From contig DASPXK010000088.1 of assembly GCA_035637315.1 (NCBI GenBank), forward strand, positions 1 to 19,987: a stretch of DNA of 19,987 nucleotides, given 5' to 3'. The notes below the pieces were generated by a model. The model searched no databases. It saw nothing but the letters and a program-made list of their open reading frames with translations, and had not been told where the DNA came from. Origin of the DNA: DASPXK01 sp035637315. Lineage in GTDB: Bacteria > Chloroflexota > UBA6077 > JACCZL01. Shown piece by piece: positions 1 through 7,232 of this stretch. The number at the start of each line of letters is the position of its first letter. Position 1 is the stretch's first letter. Made by a program: the position numbers and the translations under genes.

Positions 1-1
1 G

Positions 2-1711
2 CGCGCCGCCACCATCGCGGAGGGTGACTTCAGCTATCCGATGACCTACGCCTATGCCATGGAGCCGTACGTCTGCACCGCCGACTACTCCGACGGCGGC
101 TTGACCATCTACGCCTGCGCTCAGCACCCGTTCATGGTCCGCTCCGACGTTGCGGCCGTCTTCGGGCTTCCGCTCAACCGCGTGCGCCTCATCACGCCGC
201 TCATCGGCGGCGGGTACGGCTCCAAGTCGTACACCAAGATCGAGCCGCTGACGGCGGTCTGCTCCTGGAAGGCCAAGCGCCCGGTCCGGCTTCAGTTCAC
301 GATCGAGGAATCGATCCTCACGACCCGCGCCGACGACGCCCGAGTCCACATTCGAACGGCCGCCGACGCGAATGGGCGGGTCATCGCTCGCCAGGCGACG
401 ATCTACATGAACACCGGCGCCTATGCCGAGAACAGCCCGCTGGTCTCCTCCAAGGCGGCGATCAGGATCATCGGCCCGTACGCTTACGAGGCTCTCGACA
501 TAACGAGCTATGCCGTCTACACCAATACCTGCCCGGCCAGCTCCTACCGCGGCTTTGGCGTCAACCAGGTGGCGCTGGCGGCCGAAGTGCAGATGGACGA
601 GCTGGCCGAGAAGGCCGGCCAGGAGCCGCTCCAGTTCCGACTGAACAACTTCGCCGACCGCGGCCAGGAGTTCTACCCGAAGCGGCGCGGCCTGACCGCC
701 GACGTCAAGGGTGACGTCCGTAAGCTGGCCGAGGCGCTCGGCTGGGGCGCCCCGCTGCCGCCGAATCGAGGGCGTGGGATCGCCGCGATCGTGATCGACG
801 CGGGCGCCGTGCCGGTCGGCCGGAGCGAGGTCCGCGTCCACGGCGACGGCTCGGTCACGGTGTTGAGCGGCAGCACCGAGATGGGCCAGGGCAGCAAGAC
901 GGTCCTGGGGCAGATCGCGGCTGAGGAGTTCGGTACGAGCCTGGACAAGGTGCGAGTCATCCAATCGGACACCGCGCTAACGCCGTTCGCCCGCTCGACC
1001 GGCGCCGACCGCACGACCACGCTCGAGGGCCGCACCGTCCTGGCGGCGTGCGTCGACGCCAAAGAGCAGATCCGAGCCATGGCGGCCGACCTGTGGGAGG
1101 CCGATCCGCAGGACATCCTGCTCGAGCCGACCGGCGTCGTGTCGGAAGGTCGGCACATGGGCTGGGGCGAGGTGATCGGCAAGTACTTCGACCTGGCCGA
1201 CATGGAGGTGACCGGGCGGGCCCACATTCGACAGAAGGGCGAGTTCGAGCTGCTGCCGCCGTGGTGGGAGCCGGCCCTCGCGGGCGTCGAGGTGGAGGTC
1301 GATCCGATCAGCGGGCGGATCACCGTCCACAAGCTCGTGACGGTCGCCGACGTCGGTCTGGCGATCAATCCAGCCACGTCCGAGGGCCAGGACCTCGGGT
1401 CGGCCACGATGGGCCTCGGCGTCGCGCTCGGCGAGGAGCTGATCTACGACGGCCAGCAGCTCGCCAACGGCTCGCTGCTCGACTATCGAGTCCCGCGCTT
1501 CTCCGATCTGCCTGGCGAGGTGCACTCACTGCTGGTGGAGAACCGGGATGGGATCGGCCCATACGGCGCGAAAGGGATCGGTGACGGCCCGACCAGCGTG
1601 ATGTGTCCGGCGATCTCGAACGCCATCTACCAGGCCGTCGGCGTCCGCTTACACGAGGCGCCGTTCACCCCCGAACGTGTCTGGCGCGCCATGCGTGTGC
1701 TGTCATCCTGA
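2..1711 (+). CDS. Molybdopterin-binding large subunit, xanthine dehydrogenase/aldehyde oxidase family (5' truncated by window edge)
   Basis: The frame is open from the first bases of the window, and conserved residues precede the first internal Met (codon at 41), so the N-terminus lies outside. Counting from that Met, family motifs appear in order: GGGYGSK (57-62), YRGFG (169-173, the substrate-channel Arg of xanthine dehydrogenases rather than the CODH active-site loop), DELAEKAGQEPLQFR (186-200), GSTEMGQGSKT (277-287, Moco contact) and GAKGIGDGPT (509-518). In the family these subunits hydroxylate purines, aldehydes or N-heterocycles together with FAD and 2Fe-2S subunits, which would lie upstream. 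The normally catalytic Glu of the GxGE motif is Asp here (D515). The stop codon falls inside a repeat copy (1701-1713). The M20 peptidase gene follows 126 bases downstream on the same strand. The family is secure; the substrate is unknown. Confidence 0.88.
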   Translation, partial: RAATIAEGDFSYPMTYAYAMEPYVCTADYSDGGLTIYACAQHPFMVRSDVAAVFGLPLNRVRLITPLIGGGYGSKSYTKIEPLTAVCSWKAKRPVRLQFTIEESILTTRADDARVHIRTAADANGRVIARQATIYMNTGAYAENSPLVSSKAAIRIIGPYAYEALDITSYAVYTNTCPASSYRGFGVNQVALAAEVQMDELAEKAGQEPLQFRLNNFADRGQEFYPKRRGLTADVKGDVRKLAEALGWGAPLPPNRGRGIAAIVIDAGAVPVGRSEVRVHGDGSVTVLSGSTEMGQGSKTVLGQIAAEEFGTSLDKVRVIQSDTALTPFARSTGADRTTTLEGRTVLAACVDAKEQIRAMAADLWEADPQDILLEPTGVVSEGRHMGWGEVIGKYFDLADMEVTGRAHIRQKGEFELLPPWWEPALAGVEVEVDPISGRITVHKLVTVADVGLAINPATSEGQDLGSATMGLGVALGEELIYDGQQLANGSLLDYRVPRFSDLPGEVHSLLVENRDGIGPYGAKGIGDGPTSVMCPAISNAIYQAVGVRLHEAPFTPERVWRAMRVLSS

Positions 1712-1801
1712 GCCCGTATTGTCATCCTGAGCGAAGCGAAGGATCCGCGCCCGGATGCCGGCGCTCGGGCACGGATTCTTCACTGCGTTCAGAATGACAA
1801 T
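1700..1801. repeat. Palindromic intergenic repeat (TGTCATCCTGAGCGAAGCGAAGGATC family)
   Basis: Two 29-base arms (1718-1746 and 1773-1801) form an imperfect inverted repeat around a 26-base loop. Reverse-complementing the right arm gives ATTGTCATTCTGAACGCAGT and onward, matching the left arm with a few differences. A further partial copy, TGTCATCCTGAGC, lies at 1701-1713 and carries the stop codon of the upstream gene. The same family recurs at 6892-7092. The transcript could fold into a long hairpin and act as a 3' end or terminator, but there is no obvious T-tract. Confidence 0.85.
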
Positions 1802-1837
1802 GAGCGTGAACCGCGGCCTTTAAGAGAGAAATGCCCG

Positions 1838-3181
1838 ATGACCCCTGAGGACGTGATCGCGCGGATCGATCGCCAGGAGCTGCTCGACCTGGCCCTGGCG
1901 CTCGGGAACATCGACAGCCCGACGGGGAGCGAGGGCCCGGCCGGCCAGTACGTCTACGACTGGCTGGCCGCCAACGGCTTCGAGCCTCGCAAGTACGCCC
2001 TGGTCGAGGAGCGCTTCAACGTCGCCGCCCGACTCGAGGGCAGCGGGGGCGGCTTCAGCTTGATCTTCAACAGCCACCTGGACACGACGTTGCGGCCGGA
2101 TGCGGTCTGGTCGGCGATCGAGCCCGCAGACCCGCTCTACCACTCGGCCTGGATCGAGGGCGACGAGATCCACGGCGACGGCGTCGTCAACGACAAGGGC
2201 CCGATGGCGGCATTCCTGATCGCGGCCAAGGCGATCAAGCAGGCCGGCTACGCGCTCGAGGGTGACTTGGTCGTGAGCGCCGTGGCGGGCGAGATCTCAC
2301 GCGAGCCGGTCGAGGAGTTTCAAGGCTGGCAGTACCTCAGCAAGGACCTCGGCGCGCGCTTCATGGTCACCCACGGGGCGGTGGCCGACTTCGCGCTCGT
2401 GGCCGAGGGGACCGGCTTTGGCATCGTCTGGATCGAGCCCGGCAAGGCGCATTTCAAGGTCACCGTCCACTCCGACCAGCCGCGCTATTACACGCCGTAC
2501 CTGCCCCGTCCGACCGGGCTCGCCGACGCGCCGAACGCGATCGTGCGGACCAGCGCGGTCATCCAGGCCTTCGAGGCGTGGGCGCTGGCGTACCAGGAGC
2601 GCAACAGGTTCGAAGCCGAGAGCGGGACCGTCATTCCCAAGGCCAGCATCAACGCGATCCGCTCCGGCTACGCCTACAACCTGACCAGCACGCCGCAGCT
2701 GTGCAGCTTCTACGTGGACACTCGCATCCTGCCTGGGCAGAACCCACTGGACGTCCGCGACGAATTGCGCGAGCTGCTGAGCGAGGTCGGCGTGCCGGGC
2801 AAGGTGGAGCTCTTCCTGTACCGGCCCGGCTTCGAGGCGAAAGGGATCGAGCGGCTGGTCGAGACGATTCGCCGCTGCCACGCCCAGGTCTTTCCTGACC
2901 CGCCCAGCACGGTCAGCCCGTCCGTCTCGAGCATGTGGCGAGACGCCAACGCCTTCAACGAGCTTGGCATCCCGGCCCTCAGCTACGGCCCGCGCTCGGC
3001 CAGCCACGCCGCCAGCAAGTCATTCAAGGTCCAAGACCTGCTCAACGCGGCGGTGGTCTACGCGCGGATCGCGATGGACCTGTGCAACCAGGACCGCCCG
3101 CCCGGCACGCCGCTCGGCTCGCACCTCAACGCCGAGAGCATCGCGGCTCGAGTCGTCGGCAGGGGCCGAACCAGCGGGTAA
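1838..3181 (+). CDS. M20-family zinc metallopeptidase / deacylase (ArgE-DapE-ACY1 type)
   Basis: The 447-residue protein is predicted to be a cytoplasmic amidohydrolase that cleaves an N-acyl or peptide bond with a two-zinc centre. Visible metal-site elements are NSHLDT (H80 and D82), GDGVVNDKG (bridging D119), AGEIS (general-base E152), AEGTG (E190) and SASHAAS (H390 near the C-terminus). The segment between about 195 and 300 is the lid/dimerisation domain. In classical ArgE/DapE proteins the base Glu is followed by a second Glu; here it is GEI, as in a common bacterial M20 subgroup I know with GEIE at this point. The ATG at 1838 has a weak purine-rich AAGAGAGAA upstream. The gene follows the xanthine dehydrogenase-like gene on the same strand, across a palindromic repeat that may separate their transcripts. 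Substrate not assignable. Confidence 0.88.
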   Translation: MTPEDVIARIDRQELLDLALALGNIDSPTGSEGPAGQYVYDWLAANGFEPRKYALVEERFNVAARLEGSGGGFSLIFNSHLDTTLRPDAVWSAIEPADPLYHSAWIEGDEIHGDGVVNDKGPMAAFLIAAKAIKQAGYALEGDLVVSAVAGEISREPVEEFQGWQYLSKDLGARFMVTHGAVADFALVAEGTGFGIVWIEPGKAHFKVTVHSDQPRYYTPYLPRPTGLADAPNAIVRTSAVIQAFEAWALAYQERNRFEAESGTVIPKASINAIRSGYAYNLTSTPQLCSFYVDTRILPGQNPLDVRDELRELLSEVGVPGKVELFLYRPGFEAKGIERLVETIRRCHAQVFPDPPSTVSPSVSSMWRDANAFNELGIPALSYGPRSASHAASKSFKVQDLLNAAVVYARIAMDLCNQDRPPGTPLGSHLNAESIAARVVGRGRTSG

Positions 3182-3253
3182 GCGCTTTGTTTCGGCTCGG
3201 GCACCCGAGCACGTTTCGCCACTCGGCTAGAGAGAACCGTGACAACCGACCGG

Positions 3254-3517
3254 CTAGTCCTGACGGTAGACCTCCCGCCGGTGTCTCACCCTCAGAACGT
3301 GGACTTCATCCCCCACGATGTCGTAGCGGACGCGCCAATCGCCTACTCGTAGGCGCCAGGTGCCTGTCTCTCGCGCCAACACTTTCTCGCCTCGGTAGGG
3401 GTCCTGCTCGAGCCTTTCAAGCGCCTGAAGTACGCGTTCCTGGACCTGTGGATCGCAGCGGCTCAGGTCCTTGGCAAACCGGCGGGCGATGACCAGGCGG
3501 TAGCGCTTAGAGGACAT
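3254..3517 (-). CDS. RelE/ParE-superfamily toxin of a type II toxin-antitoxin pair
   Basis: The protein is 87 residues long, normal for RelE-fold toxins. It has the N-terminal YRLVIARRFAKDL segment, an amphipathic helix (22-38), then the diagnostic beta-hairpin TGTWRLRVGDWRVRY (51-65) and a C-terminal RVRHRREVYR (76-85) carrying basic residues of the type used by RelE mRNA interferases. Its ATG overlaps the end of the antitoxin gene by 11 bases, which suggests translational coupling and an antitoxin-first operon read on the minus strand. The family mode of action is ribosome-dependent mRNA cleavage (RelE) or gyrase inhibition (ParE). The sequence alone favours RelE because of the basic C-terminal cluster, but does not prove it. 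Confidence 0.9.
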   Translation of the reverse strand: MSSKRYRLVIARRFAKDLSRCDPQVQERVLQALERLEQDPYRGEKVLARETGTWRLRVGDWRVRYDIVGDEVHVLRVRHRREVYRQD

Positions 3518-3815
3518 CCTGGGCCTTGGCGAACTCCTGGCGCAGCTCCTCCAAGGTCAGGGTCTGGCCCAGCTCGATCTCTCGGCGGGCCTCTTTGATG
3601 GACTCGAGGTATTCGGGGTCGTCAAGCTCGGCCAGGGTCTCGACGATGTTCTCCCACTCGCCAATCCCGACCACAACGGCCATCGGCTTGCCTGCTCGCT
3701 CGACCAGGAAGCGATGGCCGCGGTAGCGGGCCTGCTCGAGGATCTGGCCAAAGTTCTGCCTTGCCTTGAAGGCCGACACAACCCTGGTCGTCGCGTGGTC
3801 TCCCTCTGCGGCCAT
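3507..3815 (-). CDS. Phd/YefM-family antitoxin
   Basis: This 102-residue protein has the Phd/YefM N-terminal DNA-binding fold: VVSAFKARQNFGQILEQAR (12-30), followed by FLVERAGKPMAVVVGIGEWENI (37-58), where the beta-strand normally reads like I-x-R-x-G-K-P-x-A-V-L-V. A charged, probably flexible C-terminal tail (62-102, rich in Glu) would wrap the toxin. It lies first in the operon and overlaps the toxin gene by 11 bases. The ATG at 3815 is preceded on the minus strand by GAGGTGGTGAACA, a good ribosome binding site. By family knowledge, antitoxin and toxin together repress their own promoter; candidate operator repeats lie just upstream. Confidence 0.9.
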   Translation of the reverse strand: MAAEGDHATTRVVSAFKARQNFGQILEQARYRGHRFLVERAGKPMAVVVGIGEWENIVETLAELDDPEYLESIKEARREIELGQTLTLEELRQEFAKAQDVL

Positions 3816-3828
3816 TGTTCACCACCTC

Positions 3829-3869
3829 GTATAACCACGGTACTCGCACGTTACATAGTTAGTATAACT
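3829..3869 (-). promoter_or_regulatory. Candidate promoter/operator of the toxin-antitoxin operon
   Basis: The region between the antitoxin ATG and the divergent hydrolase gene is AT-rich against the GC-rich background. It holds two direct copies of GTATAAC (3829-3835 and 3862-3868, 33 bases apart, about three helical turns). The distal copy lies in a perfect inverted repeat AGTTA-GTA-TAACT (3857-3869). On the minus strand each copy contains a TTATAC/TATACT -10-like element. Antitoxin-binding palindromes overlapping the -10 box are typical of Phd/YefM operons. The assignment is by position and pattern only. Confidence 0.5.
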
Positions 3870-3898
3870 TGTTCAGCCCACGACTTGGTTCTCCCCGG

Positions 3899-4948
3899 TT
3901 GACAGGATTGCGGAAGACGAACCCAGAGCAGTGCAAACGTGAGGTCTCGTTCCGCGCCGGCGAGGCCCTACTCGCCGGGACGCTGACGATGCCTCCGACC
4001 GGTGCGCCGCGCGCCGGCGTCGTGATGATCCCGGGATCCGGCCCGGCCGACCGCGACAACTCCGGCTACTTCGTCCCAATCCGGGACCACTTGGCCCGCC
4101 ACGGGATCGCCGTCCTTTGCTACGACAAGCCAGGCATCGGAGGCTCGTCGGGTGACTGGAGGGGTCAGACGCTCCGCGACCGCGCCGTGGAGGCGCTGGC
4201 CGCGCTCCACTTCCTGCAAGGCCGCGACGACGTCGGTCCGACGCGAGTCGGGCTCTACGGCCATAGCCAGGGTGGGTGGGTCGTCCCGCTGGCCGCCTCG
4301 ATGTCTAGAGACGTGGCGTTCGTAGTCGCCGTGTCCGGACCCGGCGTGTGCCCGGCCGAGCAGGGCGTCTACGCCGTGGAGCACGGGATGCGTGCTGACG
4401 GATGGTCCGAGGACCAGGTAGCGGAAGCGGTCGCGTTCGTCGCTCGGGTCGTCGATGCCGCGCGCCGGGACGAGGACTTCGCGAGCATCGAGCCGGCTTT
4501 GCGCCGCGCCCGCGACCACGCCTGGTTCGCATCCTTGCCGAAATATTTCCCGATACCCGACGCGGAGCTGTGGGGCTTCTCGAGGCGCCGGGACCCAGTC
4601 ACGGATCGCGCCTTCGTCGACTACCAACCCGTCCCGGTGCTGGAGCGGGTTACGTGCCCCGTCCTGGCGATCTTCGGCCAGCTCGATTGGGTGGTCCCAG
4701 TTGAGCGGAGCGCAGCTATCTACGAGACGGCCCTCACGAGAGCCGGTAACCAGCACTTTGCAGTCACGGTGTTCCCGAAAGCCGACCACCGCATCCGCAT
4801 CGCCGATCCCGACGACTTCGCTCCCGGCTTCCTGGATGCCGTAACCGGCTGGATCCTCCGGCACGCGGATCCTACCCGAGATCGCCGCGACGCTTCGGTG
4901 CCGATCAGGCCTTCCGCCCCCACACGACGAACAAGGTCACCGCGCTGA
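3899..4948 (+). CDS. Alpha/beta hydrolase (serine hydrolase, dienelactone-hydrolase/acyl-esterase-like)
   Basis: The chain shows a complete catalytic triad: nucleophile elbow GHSQGGW, acid in FGQLDWVVP, and histidine in KADHRIR. Numbered from the outermost possible TTG at 3869 these are S133, D273 and H307. The oxyanion region PGSGPADRDN (55-64) and a cap-domain insertion (about 160-255) fit bacterial hydrolases annotated as alpha/beta fold family or peptidase S9-like. The start is uncertain: the frame opens at 3863, only TTG codons (3869, 3899, 3908) precede the first conserved strand REVSFRAGEALLAGTLTMP, and none has a convincing ribosome binding site. TTG 3869 lies inside the candidate toxin-antitoxin operator, so 3899 is given here. 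The Arg/Pro-rich tail after residue 333 runs 44 bases into the end of the convergent methyltransferase gene. Confidence 0.8.
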   Translation: MTGLRKTNPEQCKREVSFRAGEALLAGTLTMPPTGAPRAGVVMIPGSGPADRDNSGYFVPIRDHLARHGIAVLCYDKPGIGGSSGDWRGQTLRDRAVEALAALHFLQGRDDVGPTRVGLYGHSQGGWVVPLAASMSRDVAFVVAVSGPGVCPAEQGVYAVEHGMRADGWSEDQVAEAVAFVARVVDAARRDEDFASIEPALRRARDHAWFASLPKYFPIPDAELWGFSRRRDPVTDRAFVDYQPVPVLERVTCPVLAIFGQLDWVVPVERSAAIYETALTRAGNQHFAVTVFPKADHRIRIADPDDFAPGFLDAVTGWILRHADPTRDRRDASVPIRPSAPTRRTRSPR

Positions 4949-5720
4949 GAAGCGTCCAGCGCGGCTGGCCTCCTCCAGCGGCGCCAGCCAGTCGGCCACT
5001 TCGCTCTCCGATACTACGCCGGCCTGGCGGGCCCGCTCGAGTTTCGCCGACAGCCAGACCGCCTCGCGGAGGACCGCGTAGTCGGTGACGACCAGCGTGG
5101 TCGGCATGATCCCCACCTCGAGCAGTCCCGCCTGATGGAAGAGGCCGGCTAGCTGGCGCCCGATCCAGCCGTTGCGATGGTGGTCGCAGTAGAAGTTGAG
5201 CAGCCGCCGAGTCAGGGCCCGGTCGGGCGCGTCGATGACCAGCGTCGCCCAGTCCGGCTCGCTGGCCACGATCCGCGCCCGCACGGACCACCCGGATCAT
5301 TTCGGCCAGCGCGGCGCGTGGGTCGTCGACGTACTGCAGCGTTCGGTCGGTCCGGCAGCCGTCGAACGTGGCGTCCGGGAAGTCGAGGCGATGGACGTCG
5401 CCGACCCGGAGCTCCAGCCCCAGGTCGGAGCCCTTGCTGCGCCTGACAGCCTCGGCGATCATCGTCTCACGGCTGTCGATACCGATAACGAGACCGCCCT
5501 CGCCCACCATGCTCGCCAGCGCCCACGCGTCGTCCCCCGTCCCGCAGCCGACGTCCAGCAACCGGGCCCCCGGCTTCCCGTCGAGGAGCGCAAAGCTCTG
5601 GCGCTTGTAGGCCTGGGTCGCCTCCATTCCGCTCACCGTGCCGAGATACTGGACGTAGGCCACCGGGTCCGCCGCCCGATCGACGGCCGAGAATCCCCCG
5701 GAGGTCTCCTTTCCTGGCAT
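4905..5720 (-). pseudogene. SAM-dependent class I methyltransferase, interrupted by two compensating frameshifts
   Basis: The ATG at 5720 has a strong ribosome binding site (GGGGAGGATCGC). The first part reads as a UbiE/Methyltransf_11-type domain: motif I LLDVGCGTGDDAWALA (54-69), acidic motif II in GIDSRETM, and post-I LRVGDVHRLDFPD. Near 5273-5284 the frame changes. The family-like sequence (RIVASEPDW, LLNFYCDHHRNGWIGRQLAGLFHQAGL) continues in another frame until EEASRAGRF near 4944-4953, where it returns to the first frame and ends LSAVTLFVVWGRKA. The pattern equals one extra base followed by one missing base. Either the gene is decaying or the assembly has two indels. An uninterrupted protein would be about 270 residues, normal for the family. 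The substrate is unknown. It is divergent from the adenosine deaminase gene. Confidence 0.8.
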
Positions 5721-5757
5721 GCGATCCTCCCCGCTACGACCACCCGCCGGCCGGCTC

Positions 5758-5781
5758 AGTATAAGCTCCGCTCGCTATACT
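5758..5781. promoter_or_regulatory. Divergent overlapping -10 boxes, adenosine deaminase / methyltransferase
   Basis: AGTATAAGC and GCTATACT form an inverted repeat. TATACT at 5776-5781 reads on the plus strand, and its mirror TATACT (5763-5758) reads on the minus strand. The plus -10 lies 7 bases before the GTG at 5789, so transcription would begin at or next to the start codon (leaderless). The minus -10 would give a leader of roughly 30 bases containing GGGGAGG before the ATG at 5720. The -35 regions are weak on both strands. Confidence 0.5.
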
Positions 5782-5788
5782 CCGCGCC

Positions 5789-6886
5789 GTGACCGATGCG
5801 CTCACAGTCTCCGCGGGTCGCCTTCCGGCGCTGCCGAACGTGACCGCTCGACGCGCGGCGCTGGCGCGGCTGCCCAAAGTCGAGCTGCACCGCCATCTGA
5901 CCGGCTCGATCCGACTCGACACGATGCTCGAGCTGGACGCCGAGTACGGCCTCGACCTACCGACGCGCGACCGCGAGGAGCTGCGCCGCCACGCCCAGGT
6001 CGGGCCCGACACTCCCGCTGAGCTGGCCCACATCCTGCGCACTGTGTCGGCCTTCCTGCGCCGCTGCTTCGTGTCGCGCGAGGCGATCGCTCGCATCGCC
6101 CATGAGATGGTCGAGGACGCCGCCGAGGATGGCATCGTCTACCTGGAAGCGCGCTTCTCGCCGCTCTACATGGCCCAGACCAGCCGAGTCTCTCCGGAGC
6201 AGGCGTTCGGGGCGGCCGCGGAGGGCCTGGCGGCGGCGAGCGCGCGCTTCGGCGTTCGGACCGGGGTGTTGATTGCGATGGCGCGCGACGCCGGACTCTC
6301 GGCCTGCCAGCGGGCGGCCGACCTCGCGCTCGAGCATGCCGGTGAGCTAGTTGTGGGAGTCGATCTGGCCGGCGACGAGGCCGGCCATCCGCCGCGCTTG
6401 TTCACCCGAATCTTCGACAAGCTGCGGGCCGACGGCCGGCTTGGCATCACGGTCCACGCCGGCGAGGCGAGCGGCCCCCAGAGCGTGCGCGACGCGATCG
6501 AGCTGCTAGGCGCTCAACGGATCGGGCACGGCGTTCGCGCGGTCCATGACCCCCAGGTGGTGGAGCTGGTCCGCGCCCGAGGCGTTGTCCTCGAGACGTG
6601 CCCCACCAGCAACGTCCTGACCGGCGCGGTCCCCAGTCTGGCTGAGCATCCGCTCGCCGCTCTGCTGAGGGCCGGCGTGAGAGCGACCATCAACACCGAC
6701 GATCCCGGCTGGTTCGACGTGACGCTGACCGACGAGTACGCCACCGCCTTGGACCAGCTCGGCCTATCGTTCGCCGAGCTGACCACCGCGGCTCTGAACG
6801 CCGCCCACGGCGCCTTCCTGCCCGCCGACGAACGAGCCGCCCTGGCGCGCCAGCTCGAGGCGGCGTACGGACAGGCGGGGTTGTAG
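5789..6886 (+). CDS. add: Adenosine deaminase family protein
   Basis: This 365-residue metal-dependent hydrolase is predicted to convert adenosine (or a related aminopurine nucleoside) to inosine and ammonia in the cytoplasm. Zinc-site motifs are complete: ELHRHLTGS with H34 and H36, HAGE with H223 and E226 (catalytic Glu), GHGV with H247, and NTDDP with D304 and D305. Length and order match bacterial adenosine deaminases. One deviation is Thr38 where classical enzymes have Asp in HxHLDG; the ADAL/N6-methyl-AMP deaminase branch has Asn there, so the substrate may not be plain adenosine. The GTG start at 5789 is chosen because TATACT ends 7 bases upstream and no ribosome binding site is present, which fits leaderless translation. 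The stop codon sits 5 bases before a repeat array. Confidence 0.9.
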   Translation: MTDALTVSAGRLPALPNVTARRAALARLPKVELHRHLTGSIRLDTMLELDAEYGLDLPTRDREELRRHAQVGPDTPAELAHILRTVSAFLRRCFVSREAIARIAHEMVEDAAEDGIVYLEARFSPLYMAQTSRVSPEQAFGAAAEGLAAASARFGVRTGVLIAMARDAGLSACQRAADLALEHAGELVVGVDLAGDEAGHPPRLFTRIFDKLRADGRLGITVHAGEASGPQSVRDAIELLGAQRIGHGVRAVHDPQVVELVRARGVVLETCPTSNVLTGAVPSLAEHPLAALLRAGVRATINTDDPGWFDVTLTDEYATALDQLGLSFAELTTAALNAAHGAFLPADERAALARQLEAAYGQAGL

Positions 6887-6891
6887 TTGGT

Positions 6892-7092
6892 TGCCATCCT
6901 GAACGAAGTGAAGAATGTCAAGCCGTACCAAGTGTCATTCCGAGCGCAGCGAAAAATCTCAGGCTGCGGCTATTGTCAATCTGAGCGCAGCGAAATCGCA
7001 GGCTGCACCTATTGTCATTCTGAGCGCAGCGAAGAATCTCATGCTGAGGAGCATGCGCCTGACAATGAGACCCTCCCCTGGCTTAGGATGAC
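6892..7092. repeat. Near-tandem array of TGTCATTCTGAGCGCAGCGA-type repeats
   Basis: Four direct copies begin at about 6892, 6933, 6974 and 7013, giving a period of 39-41 bases. Each is a variant of TGTCATTCTGAGCGCAGCGA followed by an AATCTCAGGCTG-like spacer. Inverted fragments follow: TGACAATGAG (7050-7059) and GGCTTAGGATGAC (7080-7092, reverse complement GTCATCCTAAGCC). This is the family seen at 1700-1801. The array lies directly between the adenosine deaminase stop codon and the ribosome binding site of the next gene. A short open frame across it is only repeat translation. Confidence 0.85.
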
Positions 7093-7107
7093 GCGAAATA
7101 CGACGTC

Positions 7108-7122
7108 GGGAGGGAGCCGATG
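7108..7122 (+). promoter_or_regulatory. Ribosome binding site and ATG out of frame with the downstream amidohydrolase
   Basis: GGGAGGGAG (7108-7116) sits 3 bases before ATG at 7120, the best translation start in the area. Its frame ends at TGA 7234, while the adjacent frame carries family-like residues from about 7152 into the amidohydrolase. This points to a frameshift between 7120 and about 7150. Confidence 0.55.
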
Positions 7123-7232
7123 GTCGGGAGTCCGAGTGGCCCGGTAACCACGCCGAAGACCGCTACATCACCTCGTACTACGTCAGCGAGGCGTACGAGG
7201 ACGAGGTTCAGTTCCCACCTCACGTCTCCGGG

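Noticed and set aside
3899..3904. TTGACA as a -35 box for the alpha/beta hydrolase
   Set aside because: No -10-like element lies 16-18 bases downstream, and it is within the probable coding sequence.
6892..7040. Possible CRISPR array because of regular 40-base spacing
   Set aside because: The units are imperfect, the spacers resemble one another, the same core occurs as a palindrome at 1718-1801, and no cas genes are present.
6887..7147. Open frame with repeated SERSE-like segments across the repeat array
   Set aside because: The apparent peptide repeats are only translation of the 40-base-period DNA repeat, and the frame has no ribosome binding site.
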